DNA from: Pleurotus ostreatus/Saccharomyces cerevisiae fusant
Taxonomy: Eukaryota; Opisthokonta
Reading direction: 5' to 3'
DNA length: 14,540 bases
Assembly: GCA_024196135.1 (NCBI GenBank)
Contig: JAMQCK010000878.1
Coordinates: forward strand, 1 to 14,540
The notes beneath the pieces were generated by a model. That model made no database searches. It saw only the letters and a list, made by a program, of their open reading frames with translations, and was not told the DNA's origin. The stretch's first letter is position 1; every line of letters begins with the position of its first letter. Of the stretch, positions 1 through 7,982 are shown one piece after another. The position numbers and the translations under genes are program-made.

Positions 1-194
1 TTCTCCTCGTCGGCCTTGACCTCCTTCTTGTCGCCTGCGGCGGGCTGCTCCTTGCCCTGCGGCGCCTTGTCGTCTACCTTCTCATTCTCGTTTTGTGGTG
101 GGCGATTTGATGGTGTCGAGTACGCCCGGAGTGCGGGATAGGCGATGCGGCGGGGAGCGTAGAGCCGCGCTGCTCGTAGCGAGCGGGGCAACAT
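1..194 (-). CDS. Mitochondrially targeted protein, N-terminal part only (gene runs off the left edge)
   Basis: The first ATG lies at 194-192 in good context (CACCAATG) and opens a frame with no stop to the window edge, 64 codons. The protein begins MLPRSLRAARLYAPRRRIAY and reaches RAYST near residue 26-30. It is arginine-rich, has no acidic residue in the first 30 or so, and RAYS|T is a typical matrix-processing site, so this is a classic mitochondrial presequence. From about residue 37 the composition flips to a Lys/Glu/Asp/Gln/Pro/Ala-rich disordered linker (NENEKVDDKAPQGKEQ and on). Presequence plus charged linker occurs at the start of several inner-membrane or matrix proteins (m-AAA proteases, Lon/Pim1, Tim44-like proteins); the part seen cannot decide among them. 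No intron is visible in this segment. The promoter should lie in 195-419. Confidence 0.72.
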   Translation of the reverse strand, partial: MLPRSLRAARLYAPRRIAYPALRAYSTPSNRPPQNENEKVDDKAPQGKEQPAAGDKKEVKADEE

Positions 195-419
195 TGGTGA
201 AGAAGAGAAACCGCAAGCGGCTCGCAGGGGTCTCTCATAGCACCCTCACGTGCGGCTCCCGCGCGCTTACGCACCGCCGGCCCGTGCCGATCGGCACAGA
301 TGACGCGTTGACCAAACGCGGAAGTCGTGACTCATCGCCATGTTCGACTTGTCCTCAACGGTCGACTCGACGTCGCACAGCAGACCTATGCATACACCGG
401 TATTGTCTTATTCCTTGCT

Positions 420-1369
420 TTACCCAATATACTCTGCAACGACCTGGTTGAACTTGTCCCTCTCCTCCCAGAATGGGCAGTGACTGGAGTGCTCCAGCTT
501 CACCCACTTCACGTCAGGTATCTTCTCCACGAAGGGCGCGACCACCCAGTCCTGACAAAAGTCTCTCGCTCCGTTGATGACAAGCGAAGGCACGTCGATT
601 TCTCCCAGTTTGTCGCGTACGTCCCATCCTTTCAGGTCGCCCGCGTTCCTGTGTAAGGGTTCAGTAGGAGTCGAGGGAATAACGTTATGGCTACCTACAT
701 CGCGTCGAGCGTCGTCGTGTCCGCATCCTCCCCGAAGCGCGCATCCATGCTCCGCAGGAAATCTTCCGGGAACGGCTGCACCATGCACCCATACTGCGCA
801 TAGAACACCTTGAACGCCTCCCACCGCTCCTCCCGACTCGCATCCTTGCTCACAATCGTCTTCTTCACCTCCTCCGGAATGTCCGCCTTCTCCAGAAGCT
901 GCTTAAACGACAGGCCCCACCACTCGCTCTTCGGGAGGCTGTTCGCTAGGATGAAGTGCTTCATCCCTTTGGGGTGACGCCGAAGTACGACCTCCTGCCC
1001 GAGCATACCGCCCCAGGAGTGGCCGAGGTAGTCGTACTCGTCGATCTTCAGGTGCGAGAGGAGGTTGAGTAGCTCGTCTATGAAGAACTCGATGGTCCAG
1101 AAGGTGGTGTCGCCCTTCCTCTCGCGGACGTGCGTGCTCAGGCCGGTGCCGACCTGGTCATAGAAGACGACAGGTATGCCATGCGTGCTCGCGAGGTCGC
1201 CGATGGGCAGCAGGTAGTCGTGGGTGAAGGATGGACCGCCGTGGACGACGATGAGCGGGCGCTTGCCGGAGGCGAGGTCGCCAAAGACCTTGTAGTAGGT
1301 CTCGTACGTGCGATCACCGACGGTGTAGGGCGCTTTGCCGTCGCTGTACGGGGGATGTGAGGATGTCAT
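420..1369 (-). CDS. Alpha/beta hydrolase, proline iminopeptidase-like (peptidase family S33)
   Basis: Two exons, 1369-699 and 648-420, joined over a 50-nt intron (649-698; donor GTAGGT, branch CTACTGAAC, acceptor ACACAG), give 299 aa, the usual length for fungal S33 enzymes. The family releases N-terminal proline or other small residues from peptides or amides; there is no signal peptide, so it is probably cytosolic. Visible: oxyanion-hole motif HGGPS (residues 43-47), nucleophile elbow GHSWGG (116-121, Ser118), acid Asp253 in NGARD, and catalytic His280 in EHSSH. The triad is complete. The start is the ATG at 1369; a frame extension to 1375 would need a TTG start. Odd: the splice joins ...TTTLDAM to NAGDLKGWDV, so the roughly ten residues (a GPSEF-like stretch) I expect between these blocks are missing; this could be a small deletion or a mis-chosen splice. 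Substrate specificity cannot be read from sequence. Confidence 0.88.
649..698 (-). other. Intron of the S33 hydrolase gene
   Basis: Donor GTAGGTAG follows GCG-AT, branch-like CTACTGAAC lies near the 3' end, and the acceptor is ACACAG. Joining restores an open frame (AT|G = Met). Unspliced, the frame meets TAG at once. Confidence 0.8.
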
Positions 1370-2002
1370 GGCCAAAGTAGTACGTGCTGTGAGGTGGTCA
1401 AAGGTCAGTGCCCTCCATTCCCGTTAACCGCGGCAGTTCTTACCGATAACGGGTGATGCAAGACGCTTCTGGGCGGCGTGAGTGGGTGGCAAGATTATCT
1501 CGGATGTGACGTTCTTCGCCCTCTGAATGCGTCCGCCGTTTTATGGACGAGCTGTGTTGATGTATCAACGCGACGGACTTCTCGGCGTTCTGTTCGAATG
1601 CTCGGGACGGCTCTACGACTGATTCGTTCCCGCTCGTCTGCATACTCCGCATCATCGAGGGCGCCCCTTCGTGAAGCCACCATGCAGCCGTGCGACCCTA
1701 TGCTCATAGGCGGGACGTGGCTAGGCTTCAAGTACATGCGAATCGGTGCCCTTACCCAACCGGCTACTCGAGGACAGCTGCACCTCGCCTCAACTGAGGT
1801 CGCTAAGCTCCTTCAATAGGGAGATCCGTGGACGAACCGTGACCGACAAGGGAAATTATGCGCAAACAGAACCCGCGGCGGCGATGGGGCCCGTTGAAGT
1901 GGGGCTGCGTACACTCATACAGGCCTACCTTTGTCCATCGCCAGAGACTCAGCACTTCGCGTGCTCTTGGCGGAGGACACCGTTCTGGCATTGAGGCGAG
2001 AG
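1370..2002. other. Intergenic stretch without a recognisable gene
   Basis: It holds the promoter of the minus-strand hydrolase and the distal promoter of the short secreted protein at 2089. Several open frames of 70-113 codons overlap on both strands (for example around 1478-1819 plus and 1495-1737 minus). They lack family resemblance, are arginine/serine-rich in the way of random GC-rich frames, and most lack an ATG or splice partners. I see no repeat or RNA gene. Confidence 0.6.
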
Positions 2003-2010
2003 TATAAAAG
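2003..2010 (+). promoter_or_regulatory. TATA box of the short secreted protein gene at 2089
   Basis: TATAAAAG sits 86 nt upstream of the ATG. An AGCATCGC element at 2034-2041 lies about 31 nt downstream, where transcription would start. The same element occurs about 23 nt after the TATA box of the related gene at 2977, which supports both promoters. Confidence 0.7.
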
Positions 2011-2088
2011 CGCTTATGCGACTTGGCATAGGTAGCATCGCAGAGTCCCCTCCTCACCAATAACTGCACCATTCTCAGTCAGACAACC

Positions 2089-2421
2089 ATGCGATTCACT
2101 GCTGTTCTGCTCCTCGCATTCGGTGCTCTCGTCGCATATGCTGCGCCCACTGAGCTGGAGACTGACAGTACTGGTAAGTTTCTGAAGTTACGCATGCGCA
2201 TCCCCGGCTCACATTACCCCCCAAGACTGTGGAATCATCAAGCGCGACGCCAATGGTGTTGCGGTACGTGACATCACAGGCTGCTTCTGAACGGATTCCG
2301 AAGAGTCGTCCGTCTGTAAGTCTTGCAAGGCCATACTTATTCTCCCAAGAGTCGCTAACACTATTTTCAATAGGTTGTCGTAGACTCCTCTGGTTGTCGC
2401 GTGTGCGTGAATATTTTGTAG
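2089..2421 (+). CDS. Very short secreted protein with a Lys-Arg processing-type site (locus 1)
   Basis: The ATG at 2089 (context ACAACCATGC) opens a clear signal peptide, MRFTAVLLLAFGALVAYAAP, with cleavage likely after Ala-Tyr-Ala near residue 18-19. Exon 1 is 2089-2173; intron 1 is 2174-2225 (GTAAGT...CAAG, 52 nt). Exon 2 continues DCGIIKRDANGVA. The 3' end is ambiguous. Read straight on it ends AVRDITGCF-stop at 2290 (49 aa). With an intron 2264-2373 (GTACGT...CAATAG) it ends VVVDSSGCRVCVNIL at 2421 (56 aa, three cysteines). With two introns, 2264-2303 and 2316-2373, four residues (SRPS) are added (60 aa). All three keep phase. The 2316-2373 intron (GTAAGT...GCTAACA...AATAG) is textbook, so I give the longer span. 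The KR in the mature part resembles a Kex2 site, suggesting a processed peptide (inference). No family recognised. Confidence 0.55.
2174..2225 (+). other. Intron 1 of the short secreted protein gene, locus 1
   Basis: GTAAGT donor right after the signal-peptide exon (phase 1); acceptor CCAAG. The join gives Asp (G|AC) and continues DCGIIKRDANG. Confidence 0.6.
2316..2373 (+). other. Strong candidate intron near the 3' end of locus 1
   Basis: GTAAGT donor, GCTAACA branch site and CAATAG acceptor over 58 nt, all close to the fungal consensus. It is either the last coding intron or lies in the 3' UTR if the protein ends at 2290. Confidence 0.6.
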
Positions 2422-2901
2422 TGCTCTAAATGTACCTCTGAGGCGATATCCACTTGCTGTTCACCACCTTTGCCTTCGGCGATGCGTGGCGCGATCCTTG
2501 CCCGTCTCCGTTCTTGAGATGTCGCTAATCAGAGCTTGGAGGCGGCATTTTCCCGCTCGCTGCTCACGCCACCTCATGATCTAGTTCAACACGACGAGGT
2601 TTCTGCGACTGTACGCTCACCAGCAACGGTCGACCGCTTAAGCGCACACGGACGGCTGCGCCCTTGCGCGTTAAGTATGGGGATAGTCAATCGATAAGGG
2701 CATGCATCCAGCGCTTGAGGGCCATAGTGCGTATCTTACGCCTGTGAGCCAACACGCATGGCAAGGACTGTGTCGCCAGAAATCAGAAGCTCGGAAAATT
2801 GGGGCCTGGACGTTCAAGCTAGCCGGGTAGCCTGTACAGATCGTCGATAGTAGCCCGTACCTTGCGCGCTTGGCGGAGGCTCCAATGATTTTCAGACGAG
2901 A
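2422..2901. other. Intergenic stretch between the two short secreted protein loci
   Basis: About 480 nt with no ATG-initiated frame of note. A 99-codon open frame on the minus strand (2671-2970) begins with TTG and overlaps the promoter of the gene at 2977, so I do not call it. It presumably holds the 3' end of locus 1 and the upstream region of locus 2. Confidence 0.55.
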
Positions 2902-2908
2902 TATATAG
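2902..2908 (+). promoter_or_regulatory. TATA box of the short secreted protein gene at 2977
   Basis: TATATAG lies 75 nt upstream of the ATG. It is followed by AGCATCGC at 2925-2932, the element also found at 2034-2041 before locus 1. Confidence 0.6.
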
Positions 2909-2976
2909 ATGATCTGAGCGAGGCAGCATCGCCCTCCATTTCGCCGCATAAAGGTGGGCACTGATCGCAATACGTT

Positions 2977-3168
2977 ATGCGCTTGATATCAGTCTTATTG
3001 GTCGCATTGGGAGCTTCCGTCGTACGCGCCCTCCCTACTCAACAAGGTGTGTGACTTGCATATGGGCATAGAATTGGAGTAAAAGCTCCTTTAGAAGACC
3101 TTGTCTTAGAGCCGCGTAACGCAGAAGAGTTTTGGGCGCGCAGTTCCAACATCGACATGTGCTTCTGA
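2977..3168 (+). CDS. Very short secreted protein (locus 2, paralogue-like of the gene at 2089)
   Basis: The ATG at 2977 opens a signal peptide, MRLISVLLVALGASVVRALP, close in form to locus 1 (MRFTAVLLLAFGALVAYAAP). As there, a phase-1 intron follows soon after the Pro-Thr: 3047-3094 (GTGTGTG...TTTAG, 48 nt). Exon 2 (3095-3168) reads EDLVLEPRNAEEFWARSSNI then DMCF-stop, giving 47 aa. An alternative acceptor at 3124 keeps phase and gives 37 aa. PRNA aligns with KRDA of locus 1, and both frames reach the identical nine bases TGCTTCTGA. A GTGAGT donor follows at 3186, in the place where locus 1 has its GTAAGT, so a further exon is possible. Only one cysteine remains in this reading. It may be a real short peptide or a decaying copy. 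Function unknown. Confidence 0.45.
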
Positions 3169-3716
3169 CGATCGTCCTCCAGTGGGTGAGTCGTACTACA
3201 TTGATTTTGCCATGATTTGTAGCCTGACCAAGGTCTCTGAGGTCTCCCAGATCAACTTGACTCAGATCTAGGTCTTCCTCAGCTGTAATAATGCATGTAC
3301 TTTGCCCCGCATAGGATATGTAGAGTTCTTCGGATTATGCCGAAAGTTGAACATATCCTCACGTGATGCTGTGAGTTTTATCACGGCGAATGCCGAACTA
3401 CACACCGATTTGCTCCCGTCAAGCCTCGCGTGAACTGCTTGCGAGCTGCCTTAGTACTTTACACCGTCCTTGCTGCAAGCGCATCAATTATTCACCGCAC
3501 CCTTATCGGCACTCCGCTTACAAGCTCGGATAAGGCGCTCCTCCGATACAAGCCCTTGAATCTTGATCAGCGCGAAGCCATCACGATGCTTTCTTCGATG
3601 TCAATGGGGTATGCTAGGGCCATCTTCGAGGATCAACAACCTGTGTCCTGCATCGCACTCAAGCTCAATGGGTCTCGCCTTCCGGACGTTCTACCTGCAC
3701 CTTTCGTCCACCCGCC
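3169..3716. other. Intergenic stretch with a hairpin; no certain gene
   Basis: It holds the possible 3' exon of locus 2, the imperfect hairpin at 3313-3359 and the promoter of the membrane protein at 3717. A 96-codon plus frame (3430-3720) has a signal-peptide-like start (NCLRAALVLYTVLAASAS) but begins with GTG and has no upstream exon that I could join to supply an ATG. It overlaps the next gene's start by four bases. Confidence 0.5.
3313..3359. repeat. Imperfect inverted repeat (hairpin), 47 nt
   Basis: The outer arms AGGATATGT (3313-3321) and ACATATCCT (3351-3359) are perfect complements over 9 bp. The inner arms TTCGG (3329-3333) and CCGAA (3340-3344) pair over 5 bp around a 6-nt loop, with imperfectly matched bases between the two stems. 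No second copy was noticed in the window. Confidence 0.7.
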
Positions 3717-4707
3717 ATGACGGTTGACAATGAGGAAGAGCATGCGCTGCTGAGCTCGTCCGAGAACGACGAGCGCTTAGCGACTACGTTAAAGATGCAA
3801 AGTAAAACCTGTGAGCACACAATCTTCTACTTGCTACCATTGAGCTACAGGCTAATTGAGTTCAGCGCGATCTTACGCCGACCATCTACTCATCGGCGCC
3901 TGCATCTGTGCTATCGTCTCTTCGGTGCTCACCCTCATACTCTTCATCCTCCAAACGCGCTCCTCTCCGTACACCGTGCCAGCCCCAAAGGTCCTCCGCC
4001 GCATCAGCCCCTATGTGAACCAGGAGCGTCTGGCAGCGGTCATCCGCAAGCACAACATGACCTTCGAGCCGATTGACAACGTCTACGCCTCGTCCTTCCA
4101 GATGCGAGCAGGCGATCCCTATCGCGCGCTCACGGAAGACACAAGTCGCGAGTGGGCGTCTTACGAAGGGCTTGTCTGGCCGTATCACAGGCGGTTGAGC
4201 GTCGACAGCCAGGTAGGCGCTCATGCTCGTCCACCGCGCCTTTCTCGTGCTGATCTGTCCCGCAGACTTCGACCGTGATGCAGTTCCGGAACCGCGATTT
4301 CGGCATGGAGCGCTGCGTGCTGGTGCTCTCCGTCCCGCAACAAACGCCTGACCTCATCCCCAACGTCCACCTCACCGAAGGCAGCCCCGTATCCGTCTGG
4401 CTCCTCGACCCCGACGCCCCAGAGCTACATCCCTCGATATCGTGGGGCACCGCACCGCGTCGCCACACGAAGCTGGCTACGTTCGCGGTCTCAGCAGAGG
4501 GCAATCAGACCTCGGACGAGTTTATCTGCGCCGGGGACAAGTTCTCGACCTTTGAGTTCGAGTGCGCGGAGGCGGAGGGTTGTGAGGTGGACTTCTGGCA
4601 GAATAAGGAGAAACCATTCCAGGGTGAGTGGCGGGGCAGTCATGTTCGCTTAGAGATCTCATACTCCTGCAGGCGTGCGCATGATCCAGTACCAGTCCAT
4701 CTTCTGA
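3717..4707 (+). CDS. Single-pass (type II) membrane protein, uncharacterised fungal family
   Basis: Four exons (3717-3801, 3866-4212, 4266-4623, 4673-4707) with introns of 64, 53 and 49 nt; phases agree and the model gives 274 aa. The start ATG has good context (CCGCCATGA). Residues 1-30 are acidic and cytosolic (NEEEHALLSSSENDER). A single transmembrane helix spans about 36-58. The rest, about 215 aa, should face the lumen or outside: sequons at Asn92 (NMT) and Asn224 (NQT), four cysteines (161, 232, 244, 250) and a predicted beta-rich part (VSVWLLDPDAP, TFEFECAEAEGCEVDFW). It ends GVRMIQYQSIF. I recall similar acidic tail-TM-globular proteins as hypothetical proteins in many Agaricomycetes, some labelled But2-like, but see no motif that fixes a function. 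It converges with the 7TM gene at 4877, 169 nt away. Confidence 0.82.
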
Positions 4708-4876
4708 TTGTCGCACTTCATCTGAGTCAGGACAGAGTGATCGCGATTCTTATTTCGTTCTACGTGCAGTCATTTCATGAGTACATATAGGGTTATACAT
4801 TGGACATATATCAATCGCTGAGCAAAAGCAAAGTTCCAATCACTACACGCCCGACCAAGGTCCAAACAACAAAGTC

Positions 4877-6163
4877 CTACGCCTCTGCAATGTCGATCTC
4901 CGAGCTCGCGCCCCTCTCGTGCGAGTCCGAGCTCTTGTAGTGAATGCTCGAAACGACCATCGTGCCCGACCTCCCTTTGCTCCCAGTAAGATTACTCATC
5001 AAATTCCCCCTCTCGTTGTACGCCAAATCCGTCGTCTGCGCGCTCCACGCCCGCCCGCTGGCGACGCGCAGGATAATGAGCACCGAGCTCGTGCACATAA
5101 TCTGCGAGAGGATGGGGAGGACGACGTTGGAGCCGGGGCTGCCGATGCCGTAGGTGATGATGAAGACGAGGTTCGTGAGGGCGTAGGGCGTGGCGCTTTC
5201 GACGACGAGGGCGGCGATGCTGGTGTAGGTGTGCGCGTGCTGTGCGCCGAGCATGTTCTTGACGCGGTTGCTCATGGCGAGCAGGCGGCCGACGATGAGG
5301 AGCGTCAGGAGGAGGTTTACTGGAGAACAGGTCAGGATTTGTGGCACGCAACGCCGTTGTAACGCACCTGCTAGCGAGAGGGAGAAGTAGGCGAGCCCGA
5401 CGTTGACCTGAAGCCACAAACTCTCAGTTGGCTGGCTGGTCTGGTATAGAAGCAGGATCGACATCGCTGCGACGGCGTCAGCATGAGCTGAACTTCACAA
5501 GGACTCAGAGACTGACTAGTAGAAGCGATATAGACACAGGCGGGGATGATGACGATCCACCATCTCTTGGCCCAGACGACATAGCAGCGGTATAGCTAGG
5601 AAGAATATCAGACCATGTGAGCGGATGGGCGAGCGGGGACGCGTACCAGGAGTGCGTCGGCTAGGAAGTTCGCCACGACGTAACTAGCGTTTCCCAGTAC
5701 GTTGATCTTATCGTCGTAATGTTCCATGAGGTACGCGGAAGGCCCGTCGGGGTACAGTCGGTTCTCGACGAACATGCGCCGGCTGATGTCCGTATTCGCG
5801 GCTGGGTGGACGCGTGAGCAAGCGAGGCGGACTGCAAGATGCACGATACGCACCATAATTGATCGTTCCGCAGGTGAAGATGAGGAACACGAACGCGAGC
5901 AAGGGCAGCGCGAAGGACCGACTCGCTTGCGACTTCGACGACACGCAGGCGATGAGTGCCTGCACAGTCAGGAAGGATACGGTGAGGAGGACGCCTGCGC
6001 GATGGTTTGAATCGAATAAGCCGGGGCATAGATCGCGAGCGAGAACGGTACACTCACCCCATGCCCCTCCACCGAGGACCGCTCCGATGAAGTTCGTTCG
6101 GTCCATCATCATCAACGTAGGGTCCTCGTCGATGGGCGTGTACGACTTCGCATTGTCGGCCAT
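4877..6163 (-). CDS. Seven-transmembrane protein, basidiomycete family (copy A of tandem pair)
   Basis: Six exons on the minus strand: 6163-6058, 5994-5854, 5801-5647, 5595-5517, 5466-5368, 5319-4877; introns 63, 52, 51, 50 and 48 nt. Phases agree and give 340 aa. The ATG sits in CACCATGG. Predicted helices lie at about 24-50, 63-84, 115-137, 145-167, 181-207, 226-250 and 258-278, followed by a 60-residue Ser-rich, acidic-ending cytosolic tail. Family hallmarks as I remember them: DRTNFIGAVLGG near the N-terminus, FVENRLYPDGP in the first long loop, LYRCYVVWAKRWWIV, NLLLTLLIVGRLLAM and LIILRVASGRAW. These are abundant, uncharacterised integral membrane proteins of mushroom-forming fungi; a receptor-like topology is possible, but no ligand or partner can be named. 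The neighbour at 6711 is a diverged duplicate. Confidence 0.9.
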
Positions 6164-6710
6164 GGTGAGAGATGGTGAAGGGTCGTCTGGAAGCCCTCGT
6201 CGCGCAAATGCCGCCTTATGGAGCGACCGCGGGGCTTAGGCGGACAGGCGGGGGATGTGCAGTCGACATGGAGGTGCCAAGGTGGACGGGTGCGATCACG
6301 CTCCATGCGTTTGAGGTTGAGGTCCTCCTCGCATCTTTGAGCACCGTCGCCTACAGGTCAGAAGGAAGAGATCGCCTGCATGATCGTGGTTCAATGATGT
6401 GGAAGGTCAAACCTGAGAAAATGTTCGACGTGCAGCTTTGCATGAGGTACACAAGGAAACCAGGTACATACGTAAATGAGGCAGCTTGCGCGGCCTGCAT
6501 CGACCCAGAAGCCAACCGAGGACGTGAAGGGCGGCAGATGGCGGCGATGGACCACAGGGTGGCACTTTCGTCCGCGTCCAGCACCTGTCAGCTGTAAGTA
6601 CTGACGTGAGCTTGCGCGGGTATCAGAGCGTTGCCAAGATGGGGCCAAACAGTGACCTCACCAAGCACGACGTGAAGATTGTTTGGAGAAAAAACGACCA
6701 AGTACGGCTT
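6164..6710. other. Intergenic stretch between the two 7TM copies
   Basis: Upstream (promoter) of copy A and downstream of copy B. A 141-codon ATG frame on the plus strand (6172-6597) runs antisense through it, but it has no family resemblance and begins in the copy A leader, so I take it as chance. Bases 6186-6214 match the leader of copy B. More scattered similarity between the two upstream regions continues (GATCACG...TGCGTTTGAG around 6295-6320 and 8097-8117). Confidence 0.6.
6186..6214 (-). promoter_or_regulatory. Conserved upstream/leader block of 7TM copy A
   Basis: On the plus strand it reads TCTGGAAGCCCTCGTCG, four variable bases, then AATGCCGC. The same two blocks with the same 4-nt spacing occur at 7983-8011. 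In both genes the block starts exactly 23 nt upstream of the ATG. It is either simply duplicated 5' UTR or a constrained regulatory element. Confidence 0.6.
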
Positions 6711-7960
6711 CTACACAAGCGATTCAGAGGTCGTCAATGACTTGAAGTGAATCCCCGAGGTGGCGCCTCTTCCGCGCAAACCAGACCTGTCGTTTCTCGA
6801 ACGGTTCCTCCTCGGTCTTCCTTGATCGTCATGGGCGAGATCCGTCGTCTGTGCATCCCATGCACGACCACTAGCGACACGCAGAATAATCAGCATCGAA
6901 CTTGAGCACATATTCTGCGCAAGGATTGGCAGGATCACGTTGGCACCGGCGCTGCGGAGGCAATAGGCGATGATGAAGGCGAGATATGTGAGGGCATATG
7001 GCGCGGCGCTCTCGACGACCAGGGCGGCGATGCCCGTGTACGTGCGCGCGTGTTCCGCGCCGAGCGTCTCCTTGACTCTCTTGCTCATCGCCAATAGTCG
7101 ACCGGCAATGAGGAGCGTCAACAATGGGGTCACTGAGTCGATATCAGTTTTATTGGCGTGCTGCAGGGCTTCAACGCACCTGAGAATGTGATAAGGAAGT
7201 ATGCCGCTGCTATACGCAGCGCTATCGACTGCCTCAGCGACGTTTCAATGATCTGGTATAGGAAGAGGCATGACATGACTTCTAATATGTGAGTTGTAGT
7301 TTTGGGTTCATAAATCGTGAGACTGACCTGTGGACGCTAGATAGATGACCGCGGGGATGGCGACAATCCACTTTTTGTCGGACCAGACAACAAAGCAACG
7401 ATAGAGCTAGACAGTATCAGTTTATGCTGTAGATTGAGCACACATATGCACGTACCAAGAGTGCTTCGACCAGGATGTTGGCCGCAACGTAACTGGCGTT
7501 GTACAGAATATTGAACTCGTTGTCATAATGCTCTAGAAGGTACGCAGTTGGACCATCATGGTACAGTCGATTCTCGACGAACATGTGCACGTTGAGGGCT
7601 ATATTTGCGGCTGAGTGAAGACGTTGGCAACTGAGACCGGCTCGGACAGTGAAGCGTACATACCATAGTTTACCGTACCGCAGAAAAATACGAATGCCAC
7701 GTATACAAGCAGAGGTAACGCATGAGCGCGGGTAGCCTTGGATGTTGACGATCTGCAGGCGACGAGCGCTCGCACCGTCAGGAATGACAGAGAAAGCAGA
7801 ACACCTGCAAAGTCGCTCAGCCGGAATGACCGCGAGATCGGGCTTGAACAGTGCACCGACCCCATGCTCCTCCACTGACAACTATACCTACGAGGTTTGT
7901 TCTGTCCATGATCAACCACGGCGAGTCGGCTTGGGCAACAAAGTACGACTTGTAAGCCAT
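6711..7960 (-). CDS. Seven-transmembrane protein, basidiomycete family (copy B of tandem pair)
   Basis: Six exons on the minus strand: 7960-7861, 7804-7664, 7610-7456, 7406-7328, 7281-7180, 7132-6711; introns 56, 53, 49, 46 and 47 nt; 332 aa, phases agree. Exons 2, 3 and 4 are 141, 155 and 79 nt, exactly as in copy A, and intron phases match. Shared blocks: IMDRTNLVGIV, FVENRLYHDGP, LYRCFVVW, LLTLLIAGRLLAM, YTGIAALVVESAAPYALTYL and SMLIILRVASGRAW. Most divergence is in the N-terminus, the fifth exon (QIIETSLRQSIALRIAAAY, more basic than in A) and the tail, which in B is Arg-rich instead of acidic. The first donor is GTCGGT, weaker than the others. The frame is intact with no sign of a pseudogene. 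Role unknown; the differing tails suggest different cytosolic partners (inference). Confidence 0.88.
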
Positions 7961-7982
7961 GGTGGACGACAGTGAGATGGTG

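Noticed and set aside
74..274. 66-codon minus-strand frame
   Set aside because: It overlaps, in another frame, the presequence-bearing frame starting at 194, which has a far better protein signature.
1370..1375. Two-codon N-terminal extension of the S33 hydrolase
   Set aside because: It would start with TTG; the ATG at 1369 is the plausible eukaryotic start.
1478..1819. 113-codon plus-strand frame and an overlapping 80-codon minus-strand frame
   Set aside because: Non-ATG start for the long one, random-looking composition, no family resemblance, no splice partners.
2671..2970. 99-codon minus-strand frame
   Set aside because: TTG start, runs antisense through the promoter of the gene at 2977, no recognisable domain.
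2089..3168. Basidiomycete lipopeptide mating pheromone precursors
   Set aside because: The products end in Cys-Phe or Asn-Ile-Leu, not a CaaX box, and they carry signal peptides, which those pheromone precursors lack.
6172..6597. 141-codon ATG frame on the plus strand
   Set aside because: It lies antisense in the leader and promoter of 7TM copy A, has no domain, and its start region matches the conserved non-coding leader block.
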